A model generated the notes under the pieces. It searched no databases. It was not told the DNA's origin and worked only from the letters and a program-made list of their open reading frames with translations. Shown here one piece after another: positions 47,562 through 55,736 of a stretch of DNA of 64,000 nt. The stretch lies in contig NZ_QKVK01000005.1 in the NCBI RefSeq assembly GCF_003234965.1, positions 124,001 to 188,000 of the forward strand, read 5' to 3'. Origin of the DNA: Aestuariivirga litoralis. GTDB taxonomy: Bacteria; Pseudomonadota; Alphaproteobacteria; Rhizobiales; Aestuariivirgaceae. Made by a program: the position numbers and the translations under genes. Positions within the stretch are counted from its first letter, which is position 1. Each line of letters begins with the position of its first letter.

Positions 47562-49604
47562 TCAGCCGCGCCTGCGCCGCCGGCGCTCGGCCCCGTCATC
47601 ACCTGCCGTCACGACATCCTTGGGCGGCGGCAGCGTCACTTCCTTCGACAGCTGCGGGAAGGGCGCGGTCTTGTGCGGGATGGCCATGGCCTCGACGAAG
47701 TGCTGCTGGAACATCGGCTCCACCGCCGTCTCGATCTTCTCGATGCGGCGGACCACACTCTCGATCTCGTCACGCGCCTTCATGTTGAGGAGCGCGATGC
47801 GCGCACCCGTGCCCGCGGCATTGCCCGCACTCTGCACCTTGGCGAGGTCGCAATCGGGGATGAGGCCGAGGATCATCGCATACTTGACGTCGATGTGGCT
47901 GCCGAAGGCGCCGGCGAGCCTGATCTTGCCGACCTGTTCGATCCCGAGCTTGTCCATCAGCAGGCGCACGCCGGCATAGAGTGCGGCCTTGCCGAGCTGG
48001 ATGGCGCGCACGTCATTCTGCGTCACGCGGATCAGGGGCTCGTTGCCGCCTTCCTTCGGGGCGCGGATCACATAGTTGAAGGTGCGCTTGTGCGGCTCGA
48101 TGCGCGGGCTCTTCTCCGCCAGCGAGCCGTCGATGAGGCCATCCTGGTTGATGACGCCCGAGAGATACATCTCGGCAATCGCCTCGATGATGCCGGAGCC
48201 GCAGATGCCGGTGACGCCGGTCTGCACGATCGCCTCCTCGAAGCCCTCTTCGTCCGACCACTTGTCGCAGCCGATCACCTTGTAGCGTGGCTCCAGCGTT
48301 TCCGGGTTGATGCGGATGCGCTCGATGGCGCCGGGGGCCGCGCGCTGGCCCGAGGAAATCTGTGCGCCTTCGAAAGCGGGGCCGGTGGGCGAGGAGCAGG
48401 CGAGCAGCCGCGCCTTGGAACCGAGCACAATCTCGGCATTGGTGCCGACGTCGACGGCCAGCATGATCTCGTCCTGCTCATGCGGCGCTTCGGAGAGAAC
48501 GACGCCCGCGGTGTCCGCGCCCACATGGCCCGCGATGCAGGGCAGCACATAGGCCCAGGCGCCCGGGTTGAGATGCAGGTCGAGTTCCTTCGCGGGGCAG
48601 GTGACGGCGAGCCCGGTGGCCAGTGCGAAGGGCGCACCGCCGAGCTCGGTCGGGTCGATGCCGAGGAAGAGGTGGTGCATGACGGGGTTGCCGACCAGCA
48701 CCACTTCGAGAATGTCGGTGAGTTCGATGCCGCCCTGCCTCGCCACGTCCTGCGCCAGCGTGTTGAGCGCCTGGCGGATGGCGGCGGTCATCTCCTTCTC
48801 GCCGCCCGGATTCATCATCACGTAGGAGACGCGGCTCATCAGGTCTTCGCCGAAGCGGATCTGCGGGTTCATCAGGCCGGCGGAGGCCGTCACCTCGCCG
48901 GTCGAGAGATTGGTGAGGTGGGCGGCAATCGTGGTGGAGCCCACGTCGATGGCTAGCCCAAAGACCTTGTCATGGAAGCCCGGCCAGATGGCGACAAGGC
49001 GGTTGCCGCCGCCCGGCGCGCGGCTGAACACGGCGGCAGTGATCTTCCACTCGCCCTTGCGCAGCGTCTTCTGCAGGTCGGAGATGATGGAAAGATCGCA
49101 GGAGAGATTGTCGATGCCCCACTGGTCGTGCAGCGCCTTGTAGACGCGCTCGAGATCGGAGGACGGCTTGTGCATGTCGGGCTCTTCGACCTCGATGAAG
49201 CACAGCCTGGTGGCGGGATCGAGCTCGATGGCGCGGGTGTCGGCTTCCTTGCGGACGACCTGCTTGTGGACCTGGGACTCCGGCGGCACGTCGATGACGA
49301 GATCGCCGAGGATCTGCGTCTGGCAGGACAGGCGGCGGCCCGCGGGCAGGCCGCGGATCTTGTCGTAGCGCTCCTCGACCTTGGTGACGCCGGAGACATG
49401 GGAGGCGGTGGAGGTGATGCCGTGCTTGGCGAAGTCGCCTTCGCCCACATTGATCTGGCAGCGCCCGCAAATGGCACGACCCCCGCACACCGAGTCGATG
49501 TCGACGCCGAGCGCGCGCGCGGCCTGCAGCACCGGCGTGCCGATGGGGAAGCGGCCACGCTTGCCCGAAGGCGTGAAGACGATGAGGGGGTTCGTTTCGG
49601 TCAT
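47562..49604 (-). CDS. RACo-type corrinoid activation protein (ASKHA ATPase with ferredoxin domain)
   Basis: A 680-residue protein of the RamA/RACo group. Residues 1-100 are a [2Fe-2S] ferredoxin with cysteines C40, C46, C49 and C94. The rest is the ASKHA ATPase-like fold: LAIDVGSTTIAAHL, VGNPVMHHLFLGI, MLAVDVGTNAEIVLG and IRLAGAFGSHIDVKYA. Members use ATP to drive reduction of inactive Co(II) in corrinoid methyltransferase proteins back to Co(I). It carries a basic RRRRRRG tail. It lies downstream of a pterin-dependent methyltransferase gene, matching a corrinoid methyl-transfer role. The corrinoid protein itself is not in the window. Confidence 0.86.
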   Translation of the reverse strand: MTETNPLIVFTPSGKRGRFPIGTPVLQAARALGVDIDSVCGGRAICGRCQINVGEGDFAKHGITSTASHVSGVTKVEERYDKIRGLPAGRRLSCQTQILGDLVIDVPPESQVHKQVVRKEADTRAIELDPATRLCFIEVEEPDMHKPSSDLERVYKALHDQWGIDNLSCDLSIISDLQKTLRKGEWKITAAVFSRAPGGGNRLVAIWPGFHDKVFGLAIDVGSTTIAAHLTNLSTGEVTASAGLMNPQIRFGEDLMSRVSYVMMNPGGEKEMTAAIRQALNTLAQDVARQGGIELTDILEVVLVGNPVMHHLFLGIDPTELGGAPFALATGLAVTCPAKELDLHLNPGAWAYVLPCIAGHVGADTAGVVLSEAPHEQDEIMLAVDVGTNAEIVLGSKARLLACSSPTGPAFEGAQISSGQRAAPGAIERIRINPETLEPRYKVIGCDKWSDEEGFEEAIVQTGVTGICGSGIIEAIAEMYLSGVINQDGLIDGSLAEKSPRIEPHKRTFNYVIRAPKEGGNEPLIRVTQNDVRAIQLGKAALYAGVRLLMDKLGIEQVGKIRLAGAFGSHIDVKYAMILGLIPDCDLAKVQSAGNAAGTGARIALLNMKARDEIESVVRRIEKIETAVEPMFQQHFVEAMAIPHKTAPFPQLSKEVTLPPPKDVVTAGDDGAERRRRRRG

Positions 49605-49622
49605 TGCGCTCTGCCAATCTCT

Positions 49623-49741
49623 GTTCCCCTCCCCCCTTGTGGGGAGGGGTAGGGGTGGGGGTGGTGCCGCGCGGTGGGTGGGGGAGCCTGAGCCTCAGCC
49701 ATCACCCCCACCCTGCCCTCCCCACAAGGGGGAGGGGGAAG
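49623..49741. repeat. Long C/G-rich inverted repeat inside the methyltransferase operon
   Basis: Left arm CCCTCCCCCCTTGTGGGGAG with GGGTAGGGGTGGGGGTG, right arm CACCCCCACCCTGCCCTCCC with CACAAGGGGGAGGGGG. The two arms are near-perfect reverse complements over about 38 bp, and each contains an internal small hairpin CCTTGTGGGG. It sits in the 144-bp gap between the methyltransferase and RACo-type genes and would form a large stable RNA hairpin. Confidence 0.8.
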
Positions 49742-49748
49742 GTCTGTG

Positions 49749-50708
49749 TTAGCGGCGGCGGCGCGCCTCGCGCGCGGCGCGGCGGGCGGCGAGTTCCTCG
49801 GCGGAGGGCGCTGCCTCGCCCGGAGCAAGCGCTGCGGTCGAGGGGGCAGGCGCCATGTCGCGGAACTTGTTGTTCCAGAACTTGCAGTGCGCATCCGTGC
49901 CGTTCAGCACGTTGGCACCGAAGATCGCATGCATGTCTTCGTCGTGCAGCGGGTTCATGATGGCCGAGGTCATGCCGTGGCTCGCGGCCATGGCGAGGAA
50001 GTAGCCGGTGAGCGCGCGGCGGTTGGGCATGCCGAAGGAAATGTTGGAGGCGCCGCAGGTGGTGTTGACCTTCAGCTCCTCGCGCAGGCGGCGGACGAGG
50101 CGGAACACCTGCTGGCCGGCCGTGCCCATGGCGCCGATCGGCATGACCAGCGGGTCGACCACGATGTCATGCGGCTTGATGCCATGGTCGGCGGCGCGCT
50201 CGACGATCTTCTTGGCCACCGCGAAGCGCACGTCCGGGTCTTCCGAAATGCCGGTCTCGTCATTCGAGATGGCGACGACGGCAACATTGTACTTGGCCAC
50301 CAGCGGCAGGATGGCCTCGAGCTTCTCTTCCTCGCCGGTCACCGAGTTCACCAGCGGGCGGCCCTTGGCGGTCTCGAGGCCCATCTTGAGGGCGGAGGAC
50401 ACCGAGGAGTCGATGCACAGCGGCAGGTCGCACACGGACTGCACGATCTCGATGGTCTGGCGCATCAGCGGCGGCTCGGATTCGTTCGGGTTCACCGCGG
50501 TGACGCCGGCATTGACGTCGAGGATGTGGGCACCGGCCTCCATCTGGGCCAGCGCATCCTTGATCACGGTGTCGAAGTTGCCGGCCTGCATCTCGGCGGC
50601 GAGCTTCTTGCGGCCCGTCGGGTTGATGCGCTCACCGATGACGGTGAAGGGGCGGTCGAAACCGATGATGTGCTCACGCGTGGCGGACGCGACGAGGGTA
50701 TGGGTCAT
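49749..50708 (-). CDS. Pterin-binding methyltransferase (methyltetrahydrofolate:corrinoid type)
   Basis: A 319-residue TIM-barrel protein of the dihydropteroate synthase/pterin-binding family, as in MtrH/AcsE/MtgA-type enzymes. Pterin-binding landmarks are FTVIGERINPTGRKKL, AHILDVNAGV, LPLCIDSS, GRPLVNSVTGEEEKLE, VVDPLVMPIG and TTCGASNISFGMP. It would move a methyl group between tetrahydrofolate and a corrinoid protein. The C-terminus ends in an Ala/Arg-rich tail. Coupled to the upstream gene by an ATGA overlap. It is not folP, because the sulfonamide-type dihydropteroate motifs are absent and the context is corrinoid. Confidence 0.85.
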   Translation of the reverse strand: MTHTLVASATREHIIGFDRPFTVIGERINPTGRKKLAAEMQAGNFDTVIKDALAQMEAGAHILDVNAGVTAVNPNESEPPLMRQTIEIVQSVCDLPLCIDSSVSSALKMGLETAKGRPLVNSVTGEEEKLEAILPLVAKYNVAVVAISNDETGISEDPDVRFAVAKKIVERAADHGIKPHDIVVDPLVMPIGAMGTAGQQVFRLVRRLREELKVNTTCGASNISFGMPNRRALTGYFLAMAASHGMTSAIMNPLHDEDMHAIFGANVLNGTDAHCKFWNNKFRDMAPAPSTAALAPGEAAPSAEELAARRAAREARRRR

Positions 50709-51004
50709 TGGGCTTTGCCTCCGTTGGCAATGAGTGTCTTGAGCTTGTCTTGCGTGAATAGGGCTTCGATTTCGGCCCTGGCCTTCTCGACTTCCGCCGC
50801 GAGGTCGTCACCCACGGGGACGGGCTCGGCCCGGCGCCAGTCGGCGAGGTAGCTGTCGGTATCGGAGGCGCCGCCCCGCATGGCGGCCATGTCGATCGCT
50901 TCCTGGAAGCGGTCGGCGAGCATGCGCTTTTCCTCCTTGCGGCCGGCCTTGACCGAGACCGCGGAAGGAATGTCGCGCCAGTACGTGATAATCAGGTTGG
51001 CCAT
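50705..51004 (-). CDS. Small 'virulence factor' family protein linked to corrinoid methyltransfer
   Basis: A 99-residue protein starting MANLIITYWRDIPSAVSVKAGRK, typical of a small family named 'virulence factor' in databases. Members are mostly found next to RACo and pterin methyltransferase genes rather than in pathogens, so a role in corrinoid-dependent one-carbon transfer is more plausible than virulence. It has a second helical region rich in charged residues (DLAAEVEKARAEIEALF). First gene of this three-gene set, and it overlaps the next gene by 4 bp. Confidence 0.72.
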   Translation of the reverse strand: MANLIITYWRDIPSAVSVKAGRKEEKRMLADRFQEAIDMAAMRGGASDTDSYLADWRRAEPVPVGDDLAAEVEKARAEIEALFTQDKLKTLIANGGKAQ

Positions 51005-51109
51005 GATGGGCCGTGTATGCCCGGTCCCGCGGGGGGCGGATAGCCTGAAAGCGACATGGAAAAAGGGCGGGACGAAGCCTCGTCCCGCCCCTTGCAGACG
51101 GTAAACGGT

Positions 51110-51367
51110 TCAGGCCCGGCGGTTCTTCGAGATCATGCCCCAGACGGCGAGCACGATGATCGCACCGACGATCGAGGCAATGAAACCCGCGCCCTGGCCC
51201 GGGCCATACCAGCCGATGGCCTGGCCAAGCCATGTCGCCACGAAGGCGCCGACGATGCCGAGAATGGCGGTGAGAACGAAGCCCTGCGGCTCGTTCGGGC
51301 CGGGCATCAGGAACTTGGCGATAACCCCCGCCACAAACCCGATGATGATCGTCCAAATGATTGACAT
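51110..51367 (-). CDS. GlsB/YeaQ/YmgE family membrane protein
   Basis: An 85-residue protein with three hydrophobic helices and the family glycine pattern (IIWTIIIGFVAGVIAKFLMPG, FVLTAILGIVGAFVATWLG, GFIASIVGAIIVLAVWGMI). Often called transglycosylase-associated or stress-response membrane protein; no enzymatic function is known. The ATG at 51367 follows AGGGGA. Divergent from the YidB-type gene. Confidence 0.88.
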   Translation of the reverse strand: MSIIWTIIIGFVAGVIAKFLMPGPNEPQGFVLTAILGIVGAFVATWLGQAIGWYGPGQGAGFIASIVGAIIVLAVWGMISKNRRA

Positions 51368-51490
51368 CAACGTCCCCTATGGTTTTCTGGTCTAGGACTA
51401 CCCAATGGCAAGGAGCGTTTTCAGTTCCCCTGCCCCTTGCAATCCTGGTGGCCGGGGCCACCTCAGAAGACCATAGACTTGGAGCGTCAC

Positions 51491-51946
51491 ATGTCAAACC
51501 GCATGCCTTCTCTCGCCGCCCTGCTGGGTCTCGTGGCCGTGGCCGGCTACCAGAATCGCGAAAAGATCGGGGAATTCATCAAGAACTTGCAGAGCCCGGG
51601 CAGCGGCACCTCGCCCGCCCCCGCCGAACAGGGCACCGACATGGCCGGATCGGGCTATGGCGGTGGTGCCGTGTCCGGCGGCCTTGGCGACCTGATCGAC
51701 CATTTCCGCAATTCGGGGCTGGCCAAGAAGGCTGACAGCTGGGTCTCGACCGGCCAGAACGAGCCGGTGGACGAGGCCGAGATGGGCCAGGCCCTGGGGC
51801 CGGACCTGCTCGACCAGCTGGCCCGGCAGACCGGCCTCAGCCGCGAGGAACTGGCCAAGCGCCTGTCGCAGGTGCTGCCCCAGGCCATCGACCACATGAC
51901 GCCGGAAGGCCGCCTGCCGCCCCGCTCGCGCGAGGGCGCCGCATAG
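51491..51946 (+). CDS. YidB/DUF937 family protein
   Basis: A 151-residue protein with an N-terminal hydrophobic segment (SLAALLGLVAVAGYQ), a Gly/Ser/Pro-rich linker and the C-terminal YidB signature GGLGDLIDHFRNSGLAKKADSWVSTGQNEPVDEAEM ... QTGLSREELAKRLSQVLPQAIDHMTPEGRLP. Function unknown. The ATG at 51491 gives a sensible family start. Followed by an intrinsic terminator. Confidence 0.87.
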   Translation: MSNRMPSLAALLGLVAVAGYQNREKIGEFIKNLQSPGSGTSPAPAEQGTDMAGSGYGGGAVSGGLGDLIDHFRNSGLAKKADSWVSTGQNEPVDEAEMGQALGPDLLDQLARQTGLSREELAKRLSQVLPQAIDHMTPEGRLPPRSREGAA

Positions 51947-51975
51947 GCCCGCGCCGAACGGTTTCGATTTTCAGG

Positions 51976-52006
51976 ATGCCCGGGTGAGAGCCCGGGCATT
52001 TTCTTT
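51976..52006 (+). terminator. Intrinsic terminator after the YidB-type gene
   Basis: ATGCCCGGG-TGAGAG-CCCGGGCAT followed by TTTTCTTT, 29 bp after the stop. The stem is the same sequence as one arm of the 80-bp repeat family, which suggests that it derives from it. Confidence 0.9.
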
Positions 52007-52177
52007 GCGCAGGCACGGAATCGAAATCAGTCAAAGGATATTTTTCCTTGACTTTTGGTCGCACCTATGTTAGGTATGTGTTCCTTGAAGTGCTTGCTGC
52101 TGATTGACATTGTGAATCTGTTTTCGGGGCCGGAGCGGGTCTCTCCCGGCGGGGGCGTGTCTGGTGCGCTGACAGTC

Positions 52178-52255
52178 TCATCATGGCCGGGCTTGTCCCG
52201 GCCATCCTTTTCCGTGGCGGCCAACAGGATCGCCGGGACAAGCCCGGCGATGATG
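52178..52255. repeat. 80-bp two-hairpin intergenic element, copy 5
   Basis: Left arm CATGGCCGGGCTTGTCCCGG continuing CCATCCTTTT, right arm GGATCGCCGGGACAAGCCCG continuing GCGATGATG. Located near the end of the CaiB-type gene, where it could terminate transcription. Compensating changes keep both hairpins intact relative to other copies. Confidence 0.83.
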
Positions 52256-52309
52256 GCATGAGGGTGGCATGAGGAGAGTGGAGTGGAAGGGGAAGAGAGG
52301 CCGGCCTGT

Positions 52310-53533
52310 CTACCCGATCACGCCCGCCTTGCGCAGCCGTGCGATCTCATCGGCGTCCAGGCCCAGCTCCTCGCGCAGGACCTTCTCCGTGCCGTCGCCC
52401 AGGCGCGGCGGGGCCTTGTCGTACTGGATGGGGGTTCCGGAGAAGACGATGGGGTTGGCGACGCCCGGCACCTGCACGCCGTCGTCACGCGTCAGCCCGA
52501 TCTGCAGGCCGCGCGCCAGCACCTGCTCATTGGCAAAGACCTGGTCGATCGCGTTGATCGGGCCGCAGGGGATGGCGGCACTCTCGAAGGCCTGGACCCA
52601 TTCCGCCGTGGTGCGCGTCTTCATCGGCTCGACGAGGAGCGGGATCAGTTCGGCGCGGTTGATGACGCGGCCGCGGTTGAGCTTGAAGCGCTCATCCTCC
52701 GCCAGATGCGGCAGGCCGAGGATGCCCACATACTCCTTGAACTGACGATCATTGGCGACAGCCATGATGATGTGGCCGTCCTTCGTCGCGAAGGTCTGGT
52801 AGGGCACGATGTTGGGATGCGCATTGCCGAGCCGGGTGGGCGCCTTGCCGCCGACGAGATAGTTGAGAGCCTGGTTGGCCAGCACGCCGACCTGGCTGTC
52901 GAGCAGCGCCACGTCGATGTGCTGGCCCTCGCCGGTGCGCTCGCGGTGGAACAGCGCGGCCTGGATGCCGATGGTGCAGTAGAGCCCGGTGAAGATGTCG
53001 GCGAAGGCCACGCCGATCTTCATTGGCTCGGCGCCAGGCATGCCATCGGGCTGGCCCGTCACCGACATGATGCCGCCCATGCCCTGGATCATGAAGTCAT
53101 AGCCGGCGCGCTGCGCGTAAGGGCCGGTTTGGCCGAAGCCGGTGAGCGAGCAGTAGATGAGGCGCGGGTTGACCGCCTTCAGGCTCTCGTAGTCGAGGCC
53201 GTATTTCTTCAGGCCGCCGACCTTGAAGTTCTCCATCACGATGTCGGACTTCGCCGCGAGATCGCGGATGAGCTTCTGGCCTTCTGCACTCGCCATGTCG
53301 ATCTCCACCGACCACTTGCCGCGGTTGGTGGACAGGAAATAGGCCGCATCGCCCTTGGAGCCATCGGGGTTGGTGATGAAGGGCGGTCCCCAGCCGCGGG
53401 TGTCGTCACCTTCGCCCGGCTTCTCGACCTTGATCACCTCGGCGCCGAAATCGGCGAGGATCTGGGTGCACCAGGGCCCGGCGAGCACGCGGCTCAAGTC
53501 GAGGACGCGAAGACCGGCGAGTGGACCTGGCAT
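52310..53533 (-). CDS. CaiB/BaiF family CoA-transferase
   Basis: A 407-residue class III (family III) CoA-transferase. It has the typical N-terminal GLRVLDLSRVLAGPWCTQIL, DFGAEVIKVE, FLSTNRGKWSVEID and the catalytic aspartate in GYDFMIQGMGGIMSVTG. GEGQHIDVALLDSQVGVLANQ and PCGPINAIDQVF complete the fold. It moves CoA between carboxylic acids; the substrate (for example succinate plus an acyl-CoA) is not evident, and no partner dehydrogenase or ligase is adjacent. The ATG at 53533 follows GGAG. Confidence 0.9.
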   Translation of the reverse strand: MPGPLAGLRVLDLSRVLAGPWCTQILADFGAEVIKVEKPGEGDDTRGWGPPFITNPDGSKGDAAYFLSTNRGKWSVEIDMASAEGQKLIRDLAAKSDIVMENFKVGGLKKYGLDYESLKAVNPRLIYCSLTGFGQTGPYAQRAGYDFMIQGMGGIMSVTGQPDGMPGAEPMKIGVAFADIFTGLYCTIGIQAALFHRERTGEGQHIDVALLDSQVGVLANQALNYLVGGKAPTRLGNAHPNIVPYQTFATKDGHIIMAVANDRQFKEYVGILGLPHLAEDERFKLNRGRVINRAELIPLLVEPMKTRTTAEWVQAFESAAIPCGPINAIDQVFANEQVLARGLQIGLTRDDGVQVPGVANPIVFSGTPIQYDKAPPRLGDGTEKVLREELGLDADEIARLRKAGVIG

Positions 53534-53616
53534 GATGGCTCCGTGAGAGTGACTGTGCTGGAGATCATCTAGTCAATATTTGCGGTGACGTCACCCCGCC
53601 TTGCAGCCACCTCTGC

Positions 53617-53696
53617 TCATCATCGCCGGACTTGTCCCGGCGATCCTTGTCCGCCCCACCCGAAATGATGTCCGGGTCAAGCCCGGGCATGATGAG
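53617..53696. repeat. 80-bp two-hairpin intergenic element, copy 6
   Basis: Left arm CATCGCCGGACTTGTCCCGG continuing CGATCCTTG; the right arm is slightly degenerate (GATGTCCGGGTCAAGCCCGG continuing GCATGATGAG). It separates the end of the 53.7-kb hypothetical gene from the CaiB-type gene promoter. Confidence 0.8.
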
Positions 53697-53725
53697 ACGC
53701 GTGGTGCGGTGAAGCGGAATGGACC

Positions 53726-54178
53726 CTAGATCGCGGCCCACTGAGCGTCATCGATCTCCAGACCCTCTTGCGCGGCGAGGTCGAGCTTTTCCACATAGGG
53801 GTTCTTGTGGCGCTCGCCGCCCACCGCGAAGGACGGGTCCACCGGGCAGCCCAGCCCAATGTTCTCGCGGACCGTGAAAGGCAGCATGTAGAGGCCATGC
53901 CGCACGTTGCGCAGGAAGGCGCGGCCGTTGGCGGCGACCTCGCGCATGATGGCGGGGGCGAGGAAGGCGCAGGAGACCTGCTGCAGGTCGATGCCCAGCG
54001 CATCGCGGGTGAGGTCCAGCGTGCGGCGCTCGTCCTTCAGCGCCTCGCCCAAGAGCTTCACGCCGGAATAGCCGCAGGCCTCGAGCCAGATGGTGGCCCA
54101 GGCGATGTCGGCGGCGTCGGGGAGGCCGCCCAGCTTCTTCGTCAGTTCGGCCTGGGCCGTCTGCATGTCGATGCGCAT
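53726..54178 (-). CDS. Hypothetical protein in the murA-associated group
   Basis: A 150-residue soluble protein I do not firmly recognise. Its beginning (AWATIWLEACGYSGVKLLGEAL) has a weak likeness to DUF3726 proteins, which occur with malate/lactate-type dehydrogenases, but the match is not secure. The later part is LTRDALGIDLQQVSCAFLAPAIMREVA and LPFTVRENIGLGCPVDPSFAVGG, looking like a globular enzyme-associated or binding domain. The ATG at 54178 is used; the longer in-frame reading runs through the phosphatase gene. It is codirectional with the phosphatase gene, 80 bp downstream. Confidence 0.6.
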   Translation of the reverse strand: MRIDMQTAQAELTKKLGGLPDAADIAWATIWLEACGYSGVKLLGEALKDERRTLDLTRDALGIDLQQVSCAFLAPAIMREVAANGRAFLRNVRHGLYMLPFTVRENIGLGCPVDPSFAVGGERHKNPYVEKLDLAAQEGLEIDDAQWAAI

Positions 54179-54220
54179 GGGATGAGTGTAGGACGGAAGC
54201 GAGAAGGTGGCTAGACCAAC

Positions 54221-54258
54221 TCCGCGCGTCCTCTCCCGCAGCGCGGGAGAAGACGAAG
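54221..54258. repeat. Short palindrome between phosphatase and hypothetical genes
   Basis: CTCTCCCGC-AG-CGCGGGAGA-type hairpin within the 80-bp gap, extended by CGTC/GACG ends. A possible terminator or processing site without a T-run. Confidence 0.55.
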
Positions 54259-54705
54259 TCACACGCCTCTTGCCGCGAACGTGCCGAAGCGCTGCTTGAT
54301 GCGGCGGACCAGCTGGTCGCGCACCTCGCGGTAGCTGTCCAGAATCTGTTCGCGGCTGCCCGCGGTGATCGAGGGATCGAGGGTGGGCCAGTATTCCGTC
54401 TCGATGGCCATGGTGCGGGTGAGCTCCAGGGCGCGGTGGTGCGCCTCGGGCGAGAGCGAAATGACGAGGTCGAAGCTCGAATCCTCGAGGTCCTCGAAGC
54501 CCTGCGGGCGGTGCTTGCCGAGGTCGATGCCCATCTCGTCCATCACCGTGGCGACGAAGGGATCGGGCGTTCCGGGCCGCACCCCGCAGGAGGCGACATA
54601 GACGCGCTGGCCGTAGAAATGCTTCATGATGGCGGCCGCCATCACCGAACGGATGACGTTCTGCGTGCAGGCAAAGAGGACGGCGCTGGGAAGGTCTCCC
54701 GCCAT
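54259..54705 (-). CDS. Low-molecular-weight phosphotyrosine phosphatase family protein
   Basis: A 148-residue protein with the CX5R phosphate-binding loop as CTQNVIRS (residues 13-20), slightly unusual in having QNVI rather than GNIC, and a later DPF/DLVISLS segment in place of the usual DP loop. It also resembles arsenate reductases of that fold. It dephosphorylates phosphotyrosine or reduces arsenate; the sequence does not choose. In related genomes it lies in the murA/UPF0262 group, as here, with an ATG at 54705. Confidence 0.83.
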   Translation of the reverse strand: MAGDLPSAVLFACTQNVIRSVMAAAIMKHFYGQRVYVASCGVRPGTPDPFVATVMDEMGIDLGKHRPQGFEDLEDSSFDLVISLSPEAHHRALELTRTMAIETEYWPTLDPSITAGSREQILDSYREVRDQLVRRIKQRFGTFAARGV

Positions 54706-54714
54706 CGGGTGAGC

Positions 54715-55194
54715 CTAGCCCCGCCAGTGCAGGACGCAGACGAGGGTGAAGAGGCGGCGCGCCGTGTCGAAGTCCACTTCCACCTTGCCGTTGAGGCGCT
54801 CCTTCAGAAGCTCGCTGCCCTCGTTGTGCAGGCCGCGGCGGGCCATGTCGATGGTCTCGATCTGGCTCGGCGTCGCCGTGCGGATCGCCTCGTAATAGCT
54901 CTCGCAAATCATGAAGTAGTCCTTCACGATGCGGCGGAAGGGCGACATCGAGAGGCCGATGAGGGTGAGGCGCTCCTCGCGCTCGTTCAGCACGTCGAAG
55001 ATCAGCCGGCCATCTGCGGTGGAGAGCTTGAGGCGGTAGGGGCCTTCGGGCTGGCTCAGCAGCGTGAAGCTGTTCTCCTCCACCAGGTCGTAGATGGCGA
55101 CACGGCGCTCATGCTCGGCCTCGGGCGAGGGGCCGGGGCCGATGGTGGCGTCGAGTTCGACCGCCGCGAGGCGGGTCTTCGGTTTGTCGGTCAT
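54715..55194 (-). CDS. UPF0262 family protein
   Basis: A 159-residue cytoplasmic protein of the alphaproteobacterial UPF0262 family. The [38 protein letters not shown] and [21 protein letters not shown] ... [18 protein letters not shown] segments are characteristic. Function unknown. It is normally found beside hisD and a phosphatase gene; here hisD is absent. Confidence 0.9.
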   Translation of the reverse strand: MTDKPKTRLAAVELDATIGPGPSPEAEHERRVAIYDLVEENSFTLLSQPEGPYRLKLSTADGRLIFDVLNEREERLTLIGLSMSPFRRIVKDYFMICESYYEAIRTATPSQIETIDMARRGLHNEGSELLKERLNGKVEVDFDTARRLFTLVCVLHWRG

Positions 55195-55290
55195 GGGGGG
55201 AGGATAGCCGGGTGAGGGCAGGCGAGGCTAGGGCGACGAGAGGATAGGGTGGTGGAAGGAATTTTCCCCTCCCCTTGCTGGGAGGGGGAT

Positions 55291-55731
55291 CTAAGCCGGG
55301 TCGTCTTCTTCCTCGTCCTCGACGTCGTGGTGCGGCACGGCGATGGCGGCCCAGGCCGGGCCCAGGTCACTCATCTGGCATTCGAGGCATTCGACGGAAA
55401 GCCGGATGGTGGCGCCTTCCGAGAAGGCCAGCAGCACCTCGCCCGAGGGCGCATCGATTTCGGCGAAGGTGACGGAGAGCAGCGACAGCACCTCGTCCTT
55501 CTCCAGGTGGCTCATGTTCAGCGTCTTGACGGCGAGCACGCGGTCGAAGTGCAGCCCGGTGCGGCGGCGCTGCGGGGTATCGGGGTCATCCCAGGCGAAG
55601 CGGTTGGCCAGCAGCACGAACTGCTTGCGCTTCCGGTCATAGCTCATGTCGCCCGCCAGCAGCACGGCGTCCTGCATCTGGGCGGAAATGATGGCGAGGT
55701 CCTCGGTGTCGAGGGCGGAGAGGCGCAGCAT
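55291..55731 (-). CDS. DUF2948 family protein
   Basis: A 146-residue protein of the DUF2948 family, found mainly in alphaproteobacteria just after murA. Family-like stretches: LRLSALDTEDLAIISAQMQDAVL, FVLLANRFAWDD, RRTGLHFDRVLAVKTLNM and the acidic C-terminus VEDEEEDDPA. Role unknown. The ATG at 55731 lies 6 bp after the murA stop, so the two are co-transcribed. Confidence 0.88.
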   Translation of the reverse strand: MLRLSALDTEDLAIISAQMQDAVLLAGDMSYDRKRKQFVLLANRFAWDDPDTPQRRRTGLHFDRVLAVKTLNMSHLEKDEVLSLLSVTFAEIDAPSGEVLLAFSEGATIRLSVECLECQMSDLGPAWAAIAVPHHDVEDEEEDDPA

Positions 55732-55736
55732 CAGGA

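Larger units (their letters stand above)
51947..52309. other. 363-bp gap: terminator, AT-rich hairpin and repeat
   Basis: No convincing gene. From left to right it holds the YidB terminator (51976-52006), an AT-rich segment with the hairpin GTCAAAGGA ... TCCTTGAC followed by TTTT (52030-52056), and the small dyad ACCTA-TGT-TAGGT. TTGACT (52048-52053), a 17-bp spacer and TAGGTA (52071-52076) form a possible plus-strand promoter with no gene behind it. The 80-bp repeat copy 5 (52178-52255) follows. A small RNA from the possible promoter cannot be excluded. Confidence 0.45.

Noticed and set aside
52055-52261. A 68-codon plus-strand frame in the 52-kb gap
   Set aside because: More than a third of it is the 80-bp repeat (reading WPGLSRPSF ... 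AGTSPAMM, a peptide seen wherever this repeat is translated), so it is not a gene.
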